Shown here: positions 6,988 to 14,888 of the stretch, piece by piece
Numbering within the stretch: the stretch's first letter is position 1
How the letters are laid out: each line of letters starts with the position of its first letter
DNA from: Hyphomicrobiales bacterium
Lineage (GTDB): Bacteria > Pseudomonadota > Alphaproteobacteria > Rhizobiales > Aestuariivirgaceae
Direction of reading: 5' to 3'
Assembly (NCBI GenBank): GCA_025362535.1
Contig: JANYGE010000164.1
Coordinates: 1-16,233, forward strand
Length of the DNA stretch: 16,233 nt
Made by a program: the position numbers and the translations under genes
The notes under the pieces: generated by a model
The model's database searches: none
Told to the model about the DNA's origin: nothing
The model's input: the letters and a program-made list of their open reading frames with translations, nothing else

Positions 6988-6992
6988 TTCCG

Positions 6993-7463
6993 ATGGGTTT
7001 TAAAAGCGGTTTTTTCAAGGTTGCGAACCTCACGGTGCAGCAGCCCTTGGCGCGGATCACGCGCGGCATGACGCTGGGCGCGCGGGTGGCGGTGCTTGAC
7101 GATCAGGGCCAAGTTATGTTGGTGCAACATACTTATTCACCTGGGTGGATTTTGCCGGGTGGTGGAGTGGAAAAAGGCGAGACTTTGGTTGCGGCCGCTT
7201 TGCGTGAGATTCGTGAAGAGGCTGGGATTATTGGTGAGGCGCCTGTGTTGCACGGGATATTCTCCAATGAGCCGGCTTTTCGGGGGGATCATGTGGCGTG
7301 TTTTGTGGTGCGCAAATTTTCGCGGGCAGCATGGAAACCCAATATGGAGATTGCCGCCGCGCAGTTTTTTGCGGTGGCTGATTTGCCGGAAGCAACCACC
7401 GGAGGCACCCGTCGGCGTCTTGCTGAAATCATCCATGGTGCGGCCATTTCTGAAATGTGGTGA
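6993..7463 (+). CDS. NUDIX hydrolase, MutT-like
   Basis: This 156-residue cytoplasmic protein hydrolyses a nucleoside diphosphate linked to some moiety X. The Nudix box is complete at residues 57-79, fitting GX5EX7REUXEEXGU exactly, with metal-binding glutamates in REIREE. Just before it comes HTYSPGWILPGGGVE, typical of a common small NUDIX group. Substrate specificity is not readable. The gene stands alone, divergent from the ABC exporter, and is followed by a non-coding stretch with hairpins before the next + strand gene. There is no strong link to the sphingolipid locus other than adjacency. Confidence 0.85.
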   Translation: MGFKSGFFKVANLTVQQPLARITRGMTLGARVAVLDDQGQVMLVQHTYSPGWILPGGGVEKGETLVAAALREIREEAGIIGEAPVLHGIFSNEPAFRGDHVACFVVRKFSRAAWKPNMEIAAAQFFAVADLPEATTGGTRRRLAEIIHGAAISEMW

Positions 7464-7468
7464 GAGTG

Positions 7469-7498
7469 CTTGACGGCAAACATGGCGGGGAGTATCGC
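7469..7498 (+). promoter_or_regulatory. Candidate promoter for the downstream GNAT gene
   Basis: CTTGAC (7469-7474), within TTGACG at 7470-7475, is an exact match to the -35 element seen in many alphaproteobacterial promoters. A 17-base spacer after TTGACG leads to TATCGC (7493-7498), a weak -10. It starts just after the NUDIX stop codon. If used, transcription begins near 7505 and gives the GNAT gene a leader of about 115 bases. Confidence 0.33.
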
Positions 7499-7535
7499 GT
7501 TTCCATGCAATTTATTCCTCATATTAGTTTGCGAC

Positions 7536-7560
7536 GACGCTCCTGGTCCTGTTGAGCGTC
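7536..7560 (+). other. Hairpin in the leader between NUDIX and GNAT genes
   Basis: GACGCTC (7536-7542) and GAGCGTC (7554-7560) form a perfect 7-bp stem around an 11-base loop. Only a short CCTTTT follows, so by itself it is a poor terminator. Its 3' arm overlaps the base of the next hairpin (7558-7589) by about three bases, so the two structures may compete. Confidence 0.4.
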
Positions 7561-7601
7561 CCTTTTCCACTTTTCAAGCGGGAAGGGGCAGAAGTTTTTT
7601 T
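7558..7601 (+). terminator. Candidate intrinsic terminator or attenuator just before the GNAT gene
   Basis: CCCTT (7560-7564) pairs with AAGGG (7583-7587), extended inward by CC (7567-7568) with GG (7581-7582) and outward by a G-C and a G-U pair. Five bases after the stem comes a run of seven T (7595-7601). The gap before the T run is longer than ideal. An overlapping small repeat, GCAGAA (7588-7593) with TTCTGC (7600-7605), brackets the T run. It may end the NUDIX transcript or regulate the GNAT gene, whose start lies only 20 bases beyond. Confidence 0.4.
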
Positions 7602-7621
7602 CTGCATATATGAGAATTGCC

Positions 7622-8185
7622 ATGAGCTTTAAACTAACGCCTGTCGCTGCACTTGCCGCTGATCACGCCGCCATTGAGAACCTCCTTGATTTAGCCTTTG
7701 GTCTGGGGCGTCGGACCAAAACATCTTATCGTTTGCGCGAGGGCAGCATGCCTGTTGCTGGATTGTCGCTGGTTATTCGAGACAGTGAAGTTGGGCTGGC
7801 CGGGGCCATTTCCTATTGGCCATTGGTGGTGGGCAAAGACTTTAAACCAGCAATTTTGCTGGGGCCTTTGGCCGTGCATCCGGCGCGACAAAATCTGGGG
7901 ATTGGCCGGGCGCTGATGATAGAGAGCCTGGCTGCAGCACAGCGCTTGGGCCATCAGCTGGTTATATTGGTGGGCGATGCGCCCTATTATGCGCGGGTGG
8001 GGTTTAAAAAATTGCCAGAAGGATTGCTGCAATTGCCGGGGCCATTTGATCCAGCGCGGTTTTTATATTTGGAATTGGTCGAGGGTGCTTTGCAAGGTGT
8101 GGCAGGCATGGTGCTGCCGCCGTTTCGCCAAGCTGAGTTATCCCAAACTGAACTATCAGCGGCCCTCACGCAGCCACATGGCTGA
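7622..8185 (+). CDS. YhbS-type GNAT family N-acetyltransferase
   Basis: This 187-residue cytoplasmic acetyltransferase contains the acetyl-CoA-binding motif A at about 80-99 (LGPLAVHPARQNLGIGRALM; the QNLGIG stretch is the Q/RxxGxG/A loop) and the C-terminal YYARVGF motif (122-128). Overall layout matches the YhbS group. The acceptor substrate is unknown. The ATG at 7622 is preferred because GAGAA lies 5 bases upstream; an in-frame ATG at 7610 would add four residues (MRIA) and has a poorer ribosome site. The 3' end overlaps the convergent vWA-protein gene by 30 bases. The gene is probably transcribed alone, behind a structured leader. Confidence 0.82.
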   Translation: MSFKLTPVAALAADHAAIENLLDLAFGLGRRTKTSYRLREGSMPVAGLSLVIRDSEVGLAGAISYWPLVVGKDFKPAILLGPLAVHPARQNLGIGRALMIESLAAAQRLGHQLVILVGDAPYYARVGFKKLPEGLLQLPGPFDPARFLYLELVEGALQGVAGMVLPPFRQAELSQTELSAALTQPHG

Positions 8186-10213
8186 GGCGATGATCAGCAA
8201 AGCCAGCAGACTAAGCAAAGTTGAAAACAGCGGAATTTCTTTCACGGCGGTAACGCGGTAAATATTATTGTCGCGCAGATTTAACCAAGCAGAACCCGCC
8301 ATGATGTGGCCGGGGGCTGCCTTGGCGATGCGCGGCATGCCATCTTCCAACCAGATTAAAGCGCCCCCAGTTGCCTTGGCCACGGGGATTAGCTTTTCTG
8401 AAGTGGCGTGAATTTCGGTGGCTTCTTTGGCATCAGCATTGCCGATTGCGGCGGCGGCTTGCAATGTGCCATCGGTTAACGTGTAAAGGCCAGCCTCTGC
8501 AGCGGGAATTCTCGCCGTGAACAGTCCGGGCGAGCTTGGGCTTAAGGCTTTTGTTTCAGTCTTGCCGGAAGGGGCTGTGATGGTGACGGGCTTGGCTGTA
8601 TCTGCCATGCTGCGGCGCTCGACCACAATATCGGCACCCATTTGTTTGGCCGAGAGGAACTCTTCCTCAAGATCAGGTTCCTTCATCAACCAATGGGCCA
8701 TGCGGCGCAGCAATTCGGTTTGAGGCCCACCGCCTTCATAGCCTCTGGCCCAGAGCCAACCGTGATCTGACAGAAGCTGAGCCACACGGCCATCACCCGC
8801 ATGGCTGAGCACCAGCAAGGGCTTGCCATCAAGACCAGACATCAGCGTTTCGGCTTGGTCTGATACGGTGCTGTCAATCAAACGAAACCACCGGCCCCAA
8901 CTCGGTTTGCCATTATTGGCGTTGGGCAGGTTTTTGGTAACAGGGTGGCGGTTGCCTTGCTCGGTGACGGTGGGTTTAAACGGCGCTTCGGAGACCGACC
9001 CTGTGGGGGCCGCTGGCAAAACATCAGAAAGCGGTGTGCTATAAAGCCCATCAGCATCGGCATAGTCCGGCCCAGATGCCACCAGCAAGGCGCCACCTTT
9101 GCGCACATAGTCGGCGATATTGGCGATATAGGAATCGGGTAGAATGGCTTGGCGGCGGTAGCGATCAAAAATCACCAGATCAAACTGGTCGAGCTTATCA
9201 ATGAAAAGTTCGCGCGTTGGAAAAGCAATTAAAGATAATTCTTTGGTCGGCGTTCCATCCTGTTTTTCGGGCGGGCGCAGAATGGTGAAATGCACCAGGT
9301 CAACCGAACTATCAGCCTTGAGGAGATTGCGCCAGGTGCGTTCACCCGGATGCGGCTGGCCCGAAACGAGAAGCACCCGCAAGCGGTCGCGGATGCCTTC
9401 GATCACAGTAACCGTCCGATTATTTTGAGTTGAAAGTTCGCCCTCGCGTAACGCAGCCGAAACCTCCACCACATTCTGTCCGGCATGGGTGATGCGCAGT
9501 TGCACATCATTCACTTCACCGGGGGTCACATTGAGCAGGCGTGGTTCTTCGCCCGCCAGCTGAATGGTCACTTGAATGTTGGTGTAGCTGCGATCAGATT
9601 CTTCCACATGAAATTGCAGCGATTGATCTTGGCCGACAATGCCAAAATGCGGGCTGCGATCAATCACAATGCGGCGATCACTTTCATTTTTGCTGCCAGT
9701 GATCAGGCTGTGCACAGGAACAGAGAGGGTGGCAAGGTTCTGCGGAATATCATGCACTTGACCATCGGTGATCATAATTGCTCCGGCGTAACGGTCCTTT
9801 GGAATATCCGCCACAGCGCGGTTGAGCGCAGTAAACAGCTTGGTGCCGCCGCCATCGGTTGCCAATCCGGAGGTGACTGTGATCACGCGCAATTCAGTGT
9901 TCGGCAATTGGCTGACGCGCTGCTTTACCTCATTCAAAGCTTTTTCAGTTTGCGCAGTTCGGCCTGCCAGAGCCTGGCTTTGGCTTTGATCCACAATCAG
10001 CACGGCAATATCATTGAGGGGCTGGCGTTCTTCTTGGCGGACCGTGGGGTTCGACAAGGTTGCGATAAGCAGGGCTGCCGTTGCAGCGCGGAGAAGGCCC
10101 CCGCGCAGGCCCTTGATAAATATGAAACCGATCAAGGCGATGGCAAGCGCCGCGAAGGCTGCAATTAAAGGCCAAGGCAGCAGGGGGGCAAATTCGATAT
10201 TTTCGATATTCAT
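8156..10213 (-). CDS. Membrane-anchored vWA and glutamine-amidotransferase-like domain protein
   Basis: This 685-residue protein is the last gene of the MoxR operon. Hydrophobic segments lie near 12-34 and 38-53 at the N terminus and about 662-680 at the C terminus, so the bulk is probably periplasmic. A von Willebrand A domain (about 67-180) keeps a MIDAS-type metal site: Asp75-x-Ser77-x-Ser79 (VDQSQS), Thr124 and Asp150 (ITDGQ). A Rossmann-like, glutamine-amidotransferase-like domain follows at about 278-480 (LLVSGQPHPGERTW, FDLVIFDRY, GGALLVASGP), without a recognisable catalytic Cys triad, so it is probably a binding fold. vWA proteins partner with MoxR AAA+ ATPases in several systems. 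The start is 1 base after the stop of the DUF4159 gene. The 3' end overlaps the GNAT gene by 30 bases. Specific function unknown. Confidence 0.75.
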   Translation of the reverse strand: MNIENIEFAPLLPWPLIAAFAALAIALIGFIFIKGLRGGLLRAATAALLIATLSNPTVRQEERQPLNDIAVLIVDQSQSQALAGRTAQTEKALNEVKQRVSQLPNTELRVITVTSGLATDGGGTKLFTALNRAVADIPKDRYAGAIMITDGQVHDIPQNLATLSVPVHSLITGSKNESDRRIVIDRSPHFGIVGQDQSLQFHVEESDRSYTNIQVTIQLAGEEPRLLNVTPGEVNDVQLRITHAGQNVVEVSAALREGELSTQNNRTVTVIEGIRDRLRVLLVSGQPHPGERTWRNLLKADSSVDLVHFTILRPPEKQDGTPTKELSLIAFPTRELFIDKLDQFDLVIFDRYRRQAILPDSYIANIADYVRKGGALLVASGPDYADADGLYSTPLSDVLPAAPTGSVSEAPFKPTVTEQGNRHPVTKNLPNANNGKPSWGRWFRLIDSTVSDQAETLMSGLDGKPLLVLSHAGDGRVAQLLSDHGWLWARGYEGGGPQTELLRRMAHWLMKEPDLEEEFLSAKQMGADIVVERRSMADTAKPVTITAPSGKTETKALSPSSPGLFTARIPAAEAGLYTLTDGTLQAAAAIGNADAKEATEIHATSEKLIPVAKATGGALIWLEDGMPRIAKAAPGHIMAGSAWLNLRDNNIYRVTAVKEIPLFSTLLSLLALLIIASAMWLREGR
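8171..8184. other. Short palindrome inside the convergent gene overlap
   Basis: CAGCCA (8171-8176) and TGGCTG (8179-8184) are inverted repeats around a 2-base centre, within the last codons of both convergent genes. It could slow or stop polymerase from either side but lacks a T run. Chance or codon constraint is equally plausible. Confidence 0.22.
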
Positions 10214-10214
10214 G

Positions 10215-12950
10215 TCATTGCCCTAATCTTTCGAGCAGTGCCGGAATATGCACTTGATCTGTTTTGTAATTGCCAGTCAGAGCATACATCACGACGTTGA
10301 CGCCCACTCTAAACGCCATTTCGCGCTGGCGCTCTGAACCGGGGATCAGCGCATTCATCGGCTCGCCCTTCTCGTTGAGCGCCCAAGCGGCGGCATAATC
10401 ATTGGAGCCGATGATGATGCCGGAAACCCCATCTGAATTATTGGATGCAGCATTTGCATCCTGGGTTTCAACCCAGAGCGGGCCACCCTCATAACGGCCC
10501 GGAAATTTTTTCAACAAATAGAATGAACGCGTCAGCACATGGTTTTCAGGCACGGGCTCAAGCGGCGGAATGTCGAGGTTTGCGAGAATGCGCTTCAAGG
10601 CCTCGCCCGTGGCGCTGCCGCTGCCAAAATCGCCACCGCTATCGCGCAGATCAAAGAAAATCGTACCGCCATTACGCATATAGCTATCAAGCTTATTCAA
10701 GGTGGCATCAGTTGGGGCCTGATCATTTTCAGTAACGGGCCAATAGAGCAGCGGAAAAAAAACCAGATTATCGGTTTCGATATTGATCCCCACCGGGTCA
10801 CCAAGAGCCGCCGATGTGCGGTCATCCATCACCAAACCCAATCCTTTAAGGCCCCGTTCGCTTGTCTCATCAATTTCGGCATTGCCAGTTTTCACATAAG
10901 CCAGATGGGTTTCAAGAGCGGCAGCCATATCAGACTGATCATCGGCCTTGGCCTTTTGTGGTGGTAAAATGAGGAGTGTGCCGAGTGCTAAGAGTACGGC
11001 AAGGCTTGGGCCTTGGCTGCGTCTTCTAAAGGCCCCGCCGAGCAACAAGGCCGCCAGACTATCGGCCAGAAACAGCAAAGCTGCGGCACTGAAAAGTTGC
11101 GGTGCAAGTTCCTTGCTTTCAGGGGCTACACGTTTTTGCAAAGGAACAGCAGTGATCGGCGCAAGATCAGTCTCGCCGAGATTGAGATTGATCGCCCGCT
11201 CTTGGCCACCACGCAGATAAAGCCCTGCAGGCGACTGTGCCGAGGCAGGTGTTGTGTCAAATTTCGAAGCTGGAATTGAGTGGAGTGTTGCCGTGGGGCT
11301 CACCAGTTCGCCATTGCCAGTTAAGACCAGATGCGGTGCAAAATCTTCGGCTGTGGCAGCACTGGCATTGGCTGCTGCATTGCTGCCAGCTGCTGGCGCC
11401 AGATCAACAATACGCTGCAGCATTTCAACGAAAGTGCCTGACAGCGGCAGATTGGACCAATCTGGATTTGCGGTGATGTGAAATAGAATGATCAGGCCTT
11501 TGCCTTCCTTAGAGGCGGTGACCAGAGGTGTGCCATCAGCCAGACTGCTCCAGGTTTTTTCTGAAAGATCAATATCAGGCTCGGCGAGCACTTGGCGCGA
11601 AACGGTGATGCGATCATCAATGGCAATGCCTGAAAAGGGCGATTTATCGTTGAAGGCTTGCAGGGTCTGCGGGGTTTCCCAACTCAAGGCATTGCCAAGA
11701 TTGCGGTCACCTTCACGCAATTTAACCGGAATGAGATCATCGGTTGCAGCCGCCAATCGGGGTCCGGCAAAGCGCAGCAACACACCGCCTTTTTCGATCC
11801 ACGGCTTTAACAGATCATGGGTGTCTTTGGTCACCCGGCCAATATCGGCCAGCACCAGCATGGAAAGGCCTGCATCAAGCTCGGCTTTCAAATCGGCTGC
11901 AGTGGCGGGTTCATGCAGATCAGCAAACGGGGCCAGCGCATTGCTGACGTAATGCAAAGGCGAGAGCAAGGGCTGGGCAGCTTCCTGAGCAGAGCCGGTT
12001 TGAATGGCAATGGTTTTGCGACGCCAGCGATCATCCAGCAATTGCGTGGCTCCAGCTTGGTGCTCGCTGGCAATTGAAATTTTTTGAATTTCATTGCGCA
12101 GCTCTACGGGCAAATCAATTTTTGCCGTCACCGAAGTTTTGCTGGCAAAATCCAAGGGCAATTCAGCAAGCACACGGCCATCGCTGGCGCTGGCTTGTAA
12201 CACTGCGGTGTTAGGCGCTGCGGGGCTGCGCAAGGCGGTGATTTTAATATCAGCGCCATCAATTGTCGGGCGTGAAATGGCGAGAGGTAAGTCGGCGCTA
12301 TCGAGGGTCAATGCTGTGATGGTATTGCCATAGAGCTTAGTGAGGCCTTGGGCAAAAGCGCTGGAGGAGCCTGCATCTAAACCATCACTCAGCCAAGTTA
12401 CACTGGCTGCATCTGGTTTTTGCTGGGTGAGGCGGGCGAGCAGGGCCAAGCGATCAGTGTTCAAAGCTTGCGGGGTGGTTGCCCGAATGGTGCTTAGGGC
12501 ATCACCAGCCGCCACAGCCTTTAGAGTTGAAGGCGACAAAGTGGGGGCGGTGGTTGCAAGCGTCACAATGCGATTTGCAGCGCGGGCTTCTTCCAAAATA
12601 CCAATCAAGGTATCTTGACGCTTCGACCATGATTTTGCAGCGGCCCAGCCATCATCAACAATCAGCAATAAAGGCCCCGAGGTTTGGTTGCTTGTGGCAC
12701 TCTGGTTTAACAGGGGATGCGCCACCGCGACGATTAAAAGTGCTGCCATTGCAAGGCGCAGCAGCATAAGCCACCACGGGGTTTTATCAGGCGTTTCTTC
12801 TTTTGAGCGTAAGCTCAGCAGAATGCGCAGCGGCGGAAATTTTATAGTTTGCGGGCGCGGCGGAGTAAAGCGCATCAACCACCATATGACCGGAAGCGCC
12901 AATAGGCCCCAGAGCGCCAGCGGCGTTACAAAGCTGAGATTGCTCATCAT
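10215..12950 (-). CDS. BatA-like / DUF4159 membrane protein
   Basis: This 911-residue protein opens with the BatA (aerotolerance) N-terminal module: a first membrane segment at about 8-26, the FTPPRPQTIKFPPLRIL stretch, and a second segment at about 59-78. A vWA-like region follows (about 93-225), but the first metal motif reads VDDGWA instead of DxSxS, so metal binding is probably lost. A Rossmann/amidotransferase-like region lies at about 355-520. Two more hydrophobic segments (about 616-640 and 649-663) precede the C-terminal DUF4159 domain (about 670-911; LVFFPLLYWPVT, MRNGGTIFFDLRD, VNVVMYALTGNYKTDQVH). The start overlaps the DUF58 stop by 4 bases (ATGA). It is likely a scaffold or effector for the MoxR ATPase at the inner membrane. 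Function not established. Confidence 0.8.
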   Translation of the reverse strand: MMSNLSFVTPLALWGLLALPVIWWLMRFTPPRPQTIKFPPLRILLSLRSKEETPDKTPWWLMLLRLAMAALLIVAVAHPLLNQSATSNQTSGPLLLIVDDGWAAAKSWSKRQDTLIGILEEARAANRIVTLATTAPTLSPSTLKAVAAGDALSTIRATTPQALNTDRLALLARLTQQKPDAASVTWLSDGLDAGSSSAFAQGLTKLYGNTITALTLDSADLPLAISRPTIDGADIKITALRSPAAPNTAVLQASASDGRVLAELPLDFASKTSVTAKIDLPVELRNEIQKISIASEHQAGATQLLDDRWRRKTIAIQTGSAQEAAQPLLSPLHYVSNALAPFADLHEPATAADLKAELDAGLSMLVLADIGRVTKDTHDLLKPWIEKGGVLLRFAGPRLAAATDDLIPVKLREGDRNLGNALSWETPQTLQAFNDKSPFSGIAIDDRITVSRQVLAEPDIDLSEKTWSSLADGTPLVTASKEGKGLIILFHITANPDWSNLPLSGTFVEMLQRIVDLAPAAGSNAAANASAATAEDFAPHLVLTGNGELVSPTATLHSIPASKFDTTPASAQSPAGLYLRGGQERAINLNLGETDLAPITAVPLQKRVAPESKELAPQLFSAAALLFLADSLAALLLGGAFRRRSQGPSLAVLLALGTLLILPPQKAKADDQSDMAAALETHLAYVKTGNAEIDETSERGLKGLGLVMDDRTSAALGDPVGINIETDNLVFFPLLYWPVTENDQAPTDATLNKLDSYMRNGGTIFFDLRDSGGDFGSGSATGEALKRILANLDIPPLEPVPENHVLTRSFYLLKKFPGRYEGGPLWVETQDANAASNNSDGVSGIIIGSNDYAAAWALNEKGEPMNALIPGSERQREMAFRVGVNVVMYALTGNYKTDQVHIPALLERLGQ

Positions 12951-13795
12951 GCGTTGCTCACTTTCGCATGCAAAGCAAGAAGGCAGGTGGTGAGGGGCTG
13001 ATCCGTGCGGTGCACTGTAAAGCTCCAGCCCAAACGCGCCGCCAATTGCTTGGTGGAATCTCGTTGGGCTTGATAGGCCGCAGCATAGGCCCCGCGCAGA
13101 TTTTCAGTTTTGCTGGCGAGAAAGCGTTGCGGAAATTCGAGGCCCAAGAATTCCACACGGCCAGAATAGGGAAGGGTCTCTTCGGCAGGATCAGCGATTT
13201 GCACGAGATGCCCGCGCACGCCGCTTTGCGCCAGTGGTGTGAGGGCCGATTTTATGTCTGCTGGATCATCCAGAAAATCTGAAATTAAAACCGCGGCGGA
13301 TTGGCGCTGCAGCTGCGTGGGTTTAGGCAAGGGCTGATCATTTGGGGTTTCGCAATGCTCAGCAATCTGGCGCAAAGCTATTCTGCCATGAGCAGGGCGA
13401 TTGTGGCTGCCAATGGCGCCGATCCGCTCATGGGCGCGAATGGCAAGGCTGGCCAAGGCCAGTTGCAAAATTTGGGCGTGATGCTTTTTGGTTTCAGAGG
13501 CCAGATGCGATTTGAAATCCATGCGCGGGCCAGCGTTCGACCACAGCCATAAGGTGTTGGCGGCCTCCCATTCATTATCGCGGATATATACCGCATCAGA
13601 TTTAGCGCTTCGGTGCCAATCAATGCGCTGGGTTGAATCGCCAAAACTATAATTGCGATATTGCCAGAAATTTTCGCCGGGGCCAGCACGCCTGCGGCCA
13701 TGCACACCAAGGATCACGGTGGCAGCAATACGCTCGGCCTTCACCAAGAGGGGGGGAAGGCTTTGCGATAATTGCTCGGCACGCTGGCTTAACAC
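12947..13795 (-). CDS. DUF58 domain protein
   Basis: This 282-residue protein carries the DUF58 signature at about 33-80: GRRRAGPGENFWQYRNYSFG, then GDSTQRIDWHRSAKSD with the invariant Asp-Trp, then VYIRDNEWE. The remainder looks like a vWA-type fold (VLISDFLDDPADI). No membrane segment is evident. DUF58 proteins nearly always follow a MoxR ATPase gene and are thought to act with it; the biochemical role is not defined. The start is GTG, 1 base after the MoxR stop, and the stop overlaps the next gene (ATGA), so the four genes are probably made as a unit. Confidence 0.85.
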   Translation of the reverse strand: MLSQRAEQLSQSLPPLLVKAERIAATVILGVHGRRRAGPGENFWQYRNYSFGDSTQRIDWHRSAKSDAVYIRDNEWEAANTLWLWSNAGPRMDFKSHLASETKKHHAQILQLALASLAIRAHERIGAIGSHNRPAHGRIALRQIAEHCETPNDQPLPKPTQLQRQSAAVLISDFLDDPADIKSALTPLAQSGVRGHLVQIADPAEETLPYSGRVEFLGLEFPQRFLASKTENLRGAYAAAYQAQRDSTKQLAARLGWSFTVHRTDQPLTTCLLALHAKVSNA

Positions 13796-13796
13796 G

Positions 13797-14777
13797 TTAG
13801 GCGAGGCTCTTGGCTAAGTGGGCGATGACTTGCGTAACGGTGGTGCCATCGGCACGCGCTGCGAAGTTCAATGCCATGCGATGCTTGAATACGGGCTCCA
13901 GCAACGCGATTACATCCTCAACTGAAGGCGAGAGGCGGCCTTGCAACAAGGCCCGTGCTCTGGCGCAGAGCATCAGGGCTTGGCTGGCACGGGGGCTTGG
14001 CCCCCAAGCGACAGAGTCATTGATCAGCTTATCAGCATCAGGCCCTGGCCTTGCCGCCCGCACCACTTTGAGAATAGCGTCAGTCACTTGCTCACCCACC
14101 GGCACAAGCCGCGTGAGCTGTTGGGCAGTGAGAAGATCTTGCGTTGAGAGAACAGGTTTAGGCAGCACTTCTTCATTGCCCGTGGTGGCAAAGAGCATGC
14201 GGCGTTCAGCCTCCAAGGGCGGATAGGAAATATCAATTTGCACGAGGAAGCGATCAAGCTGCGCTTCGGGTAGGGGATAGGTGCCTTCTTGCTCGATGGG
14301 GTTTTGCGTGGCGAGCACATGAAAGGGTTCCGGCAGATCATGGCGCTCACCTGCCACTGTCACATGATGTTCCTGCATCGCTTGCAACAAGGCGGATTGG
14401 GTGCGTGGACTAGCACGGTTGATTTCATCGGCCATCAACAATTGGCAAAACACCGGGCCCGGTACAAAGCGAAAGGCGCGTTTGCCCTTATCATCAGCAT
14501 CAAGAATTTCTGAACCGAGAATATCGGCGGGCATTAAATCTGGGGTAAATTGCACCCGCTTTTCGCTGAGGCCCAGAACTGTGCCAAGCGATGTGGCCAG
14601 TTTGGTTTTGGCAAGTCCAGGTGCGCCCACAATCAAGGCATGACCCCCGGCGAGAATAGCGATCATGGCGAGTTCAATCACATCATTCTGGCCGAAGACC
14701 ACCAGATTAAGTGCATCGCGCGCACTTGCCAGTTTTGCTGCTGTTGCTTCAAGTTCGGTTACGGTTTTTTTGGCCAT
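13797..14777 (-). CDS. MoxR-family AAA+ ATPase
   Basis: This 326-residue cytoplasmic AAA+ ATPase of the MoxR group is the first gene of a four-gene operon. Visible elements are Walker A GAPGLAKT (51-58), the FTPDLMPADILGSE block (77-90), Walker B LLMADE (113-118), sensor 1 ATQNP (156-160), the EGTYPLPEAQLDRF motif with its conserved Arg176, and a C-terminal lid ending PSPRASQALMLCARARALLQG. MoxR ATPases are believed to act as chaperones that remodel or mature partner complexes together with vWA proteins, which are encoded just downstream here. The ATG at 14777 has AGGGA close upstream on the minus strand. It diverges from the DUF1285 operon. Confidence 0.92.
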   Translation of the reverse strand: MAKKTVTELEATAAKLASARDALNLVVFGQNDVIELAMIAILAGGHALIVGAPGLAKTKLATSLGTVLGLSEKRVQFTPDLMPADILGSEILDADDKGKRAFRFVPGPVFCQLLMADEINRASPRTQSALLQAMQEHHVTVAGERHDLPEPFHVLATQNPIEQEGTYPLPEAQLDRFLVQIDISYPPLEAERRMLFATTGNEEVLPKPVLSTQDLLTAQQLTRLVPVGEQVTDAILKVVRAARPGPDADKLINDSVAWGPSPRASQALMLCARARALLQGRLSPSVEDVIALLEPVFKHRMALNFAARADGTTVTQVIAHLAKSLA

Positions 14778-14888
14778 TGTCCCTGCTTTTCTTTATTTTA
14801 TCGCGCTGTCACATTCCCGCCGGAGAATGGCGTAATCGTGGCATCGCGTCTCGCGACTCATTTTCAAAACTGTGTATAGATTGGAACC
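14778..14888. promoter_or_regulatory. Divergent promoter region between the MoxR and DUF1285 operons
   Basis: This 111-base gap separates two divergent operons and must hold promoters for both, unless transcription starts within genes. A small inverted repeat, TCGCG-TCT-CGCGA, lies at 14844-14856 and could be an operator. TATAGA at 14875-14880 is -10-like but only 8 bases before the DUF1285 ATG and lacks a good -35. I cannot define either promoter with confidence. Confidence 0.4.

Noticed and set aside
6930..6992. N-terminal extension of the NUDIX protein from a TTG
   Set aside because: No ribosome site precedes the TTG, the added residues look non-conserved, and GAGG sits at ideal distance before the ATG at 6993.
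9485..10168. A 227-codon + strand open frame
   Set aside because: It is antisense to the vWA membrane protein, which has clear domains; the frame has His/Gln-rich composition and no recognisable motif.
14844..14856. Inverted repeat TCGCG-TCT-CGCGA as a defined operator
   Set aside because: Only 5 bp of stem in a GC-rich gap and no linked regulator gene; mentioned within the divergent region but not called as a site.
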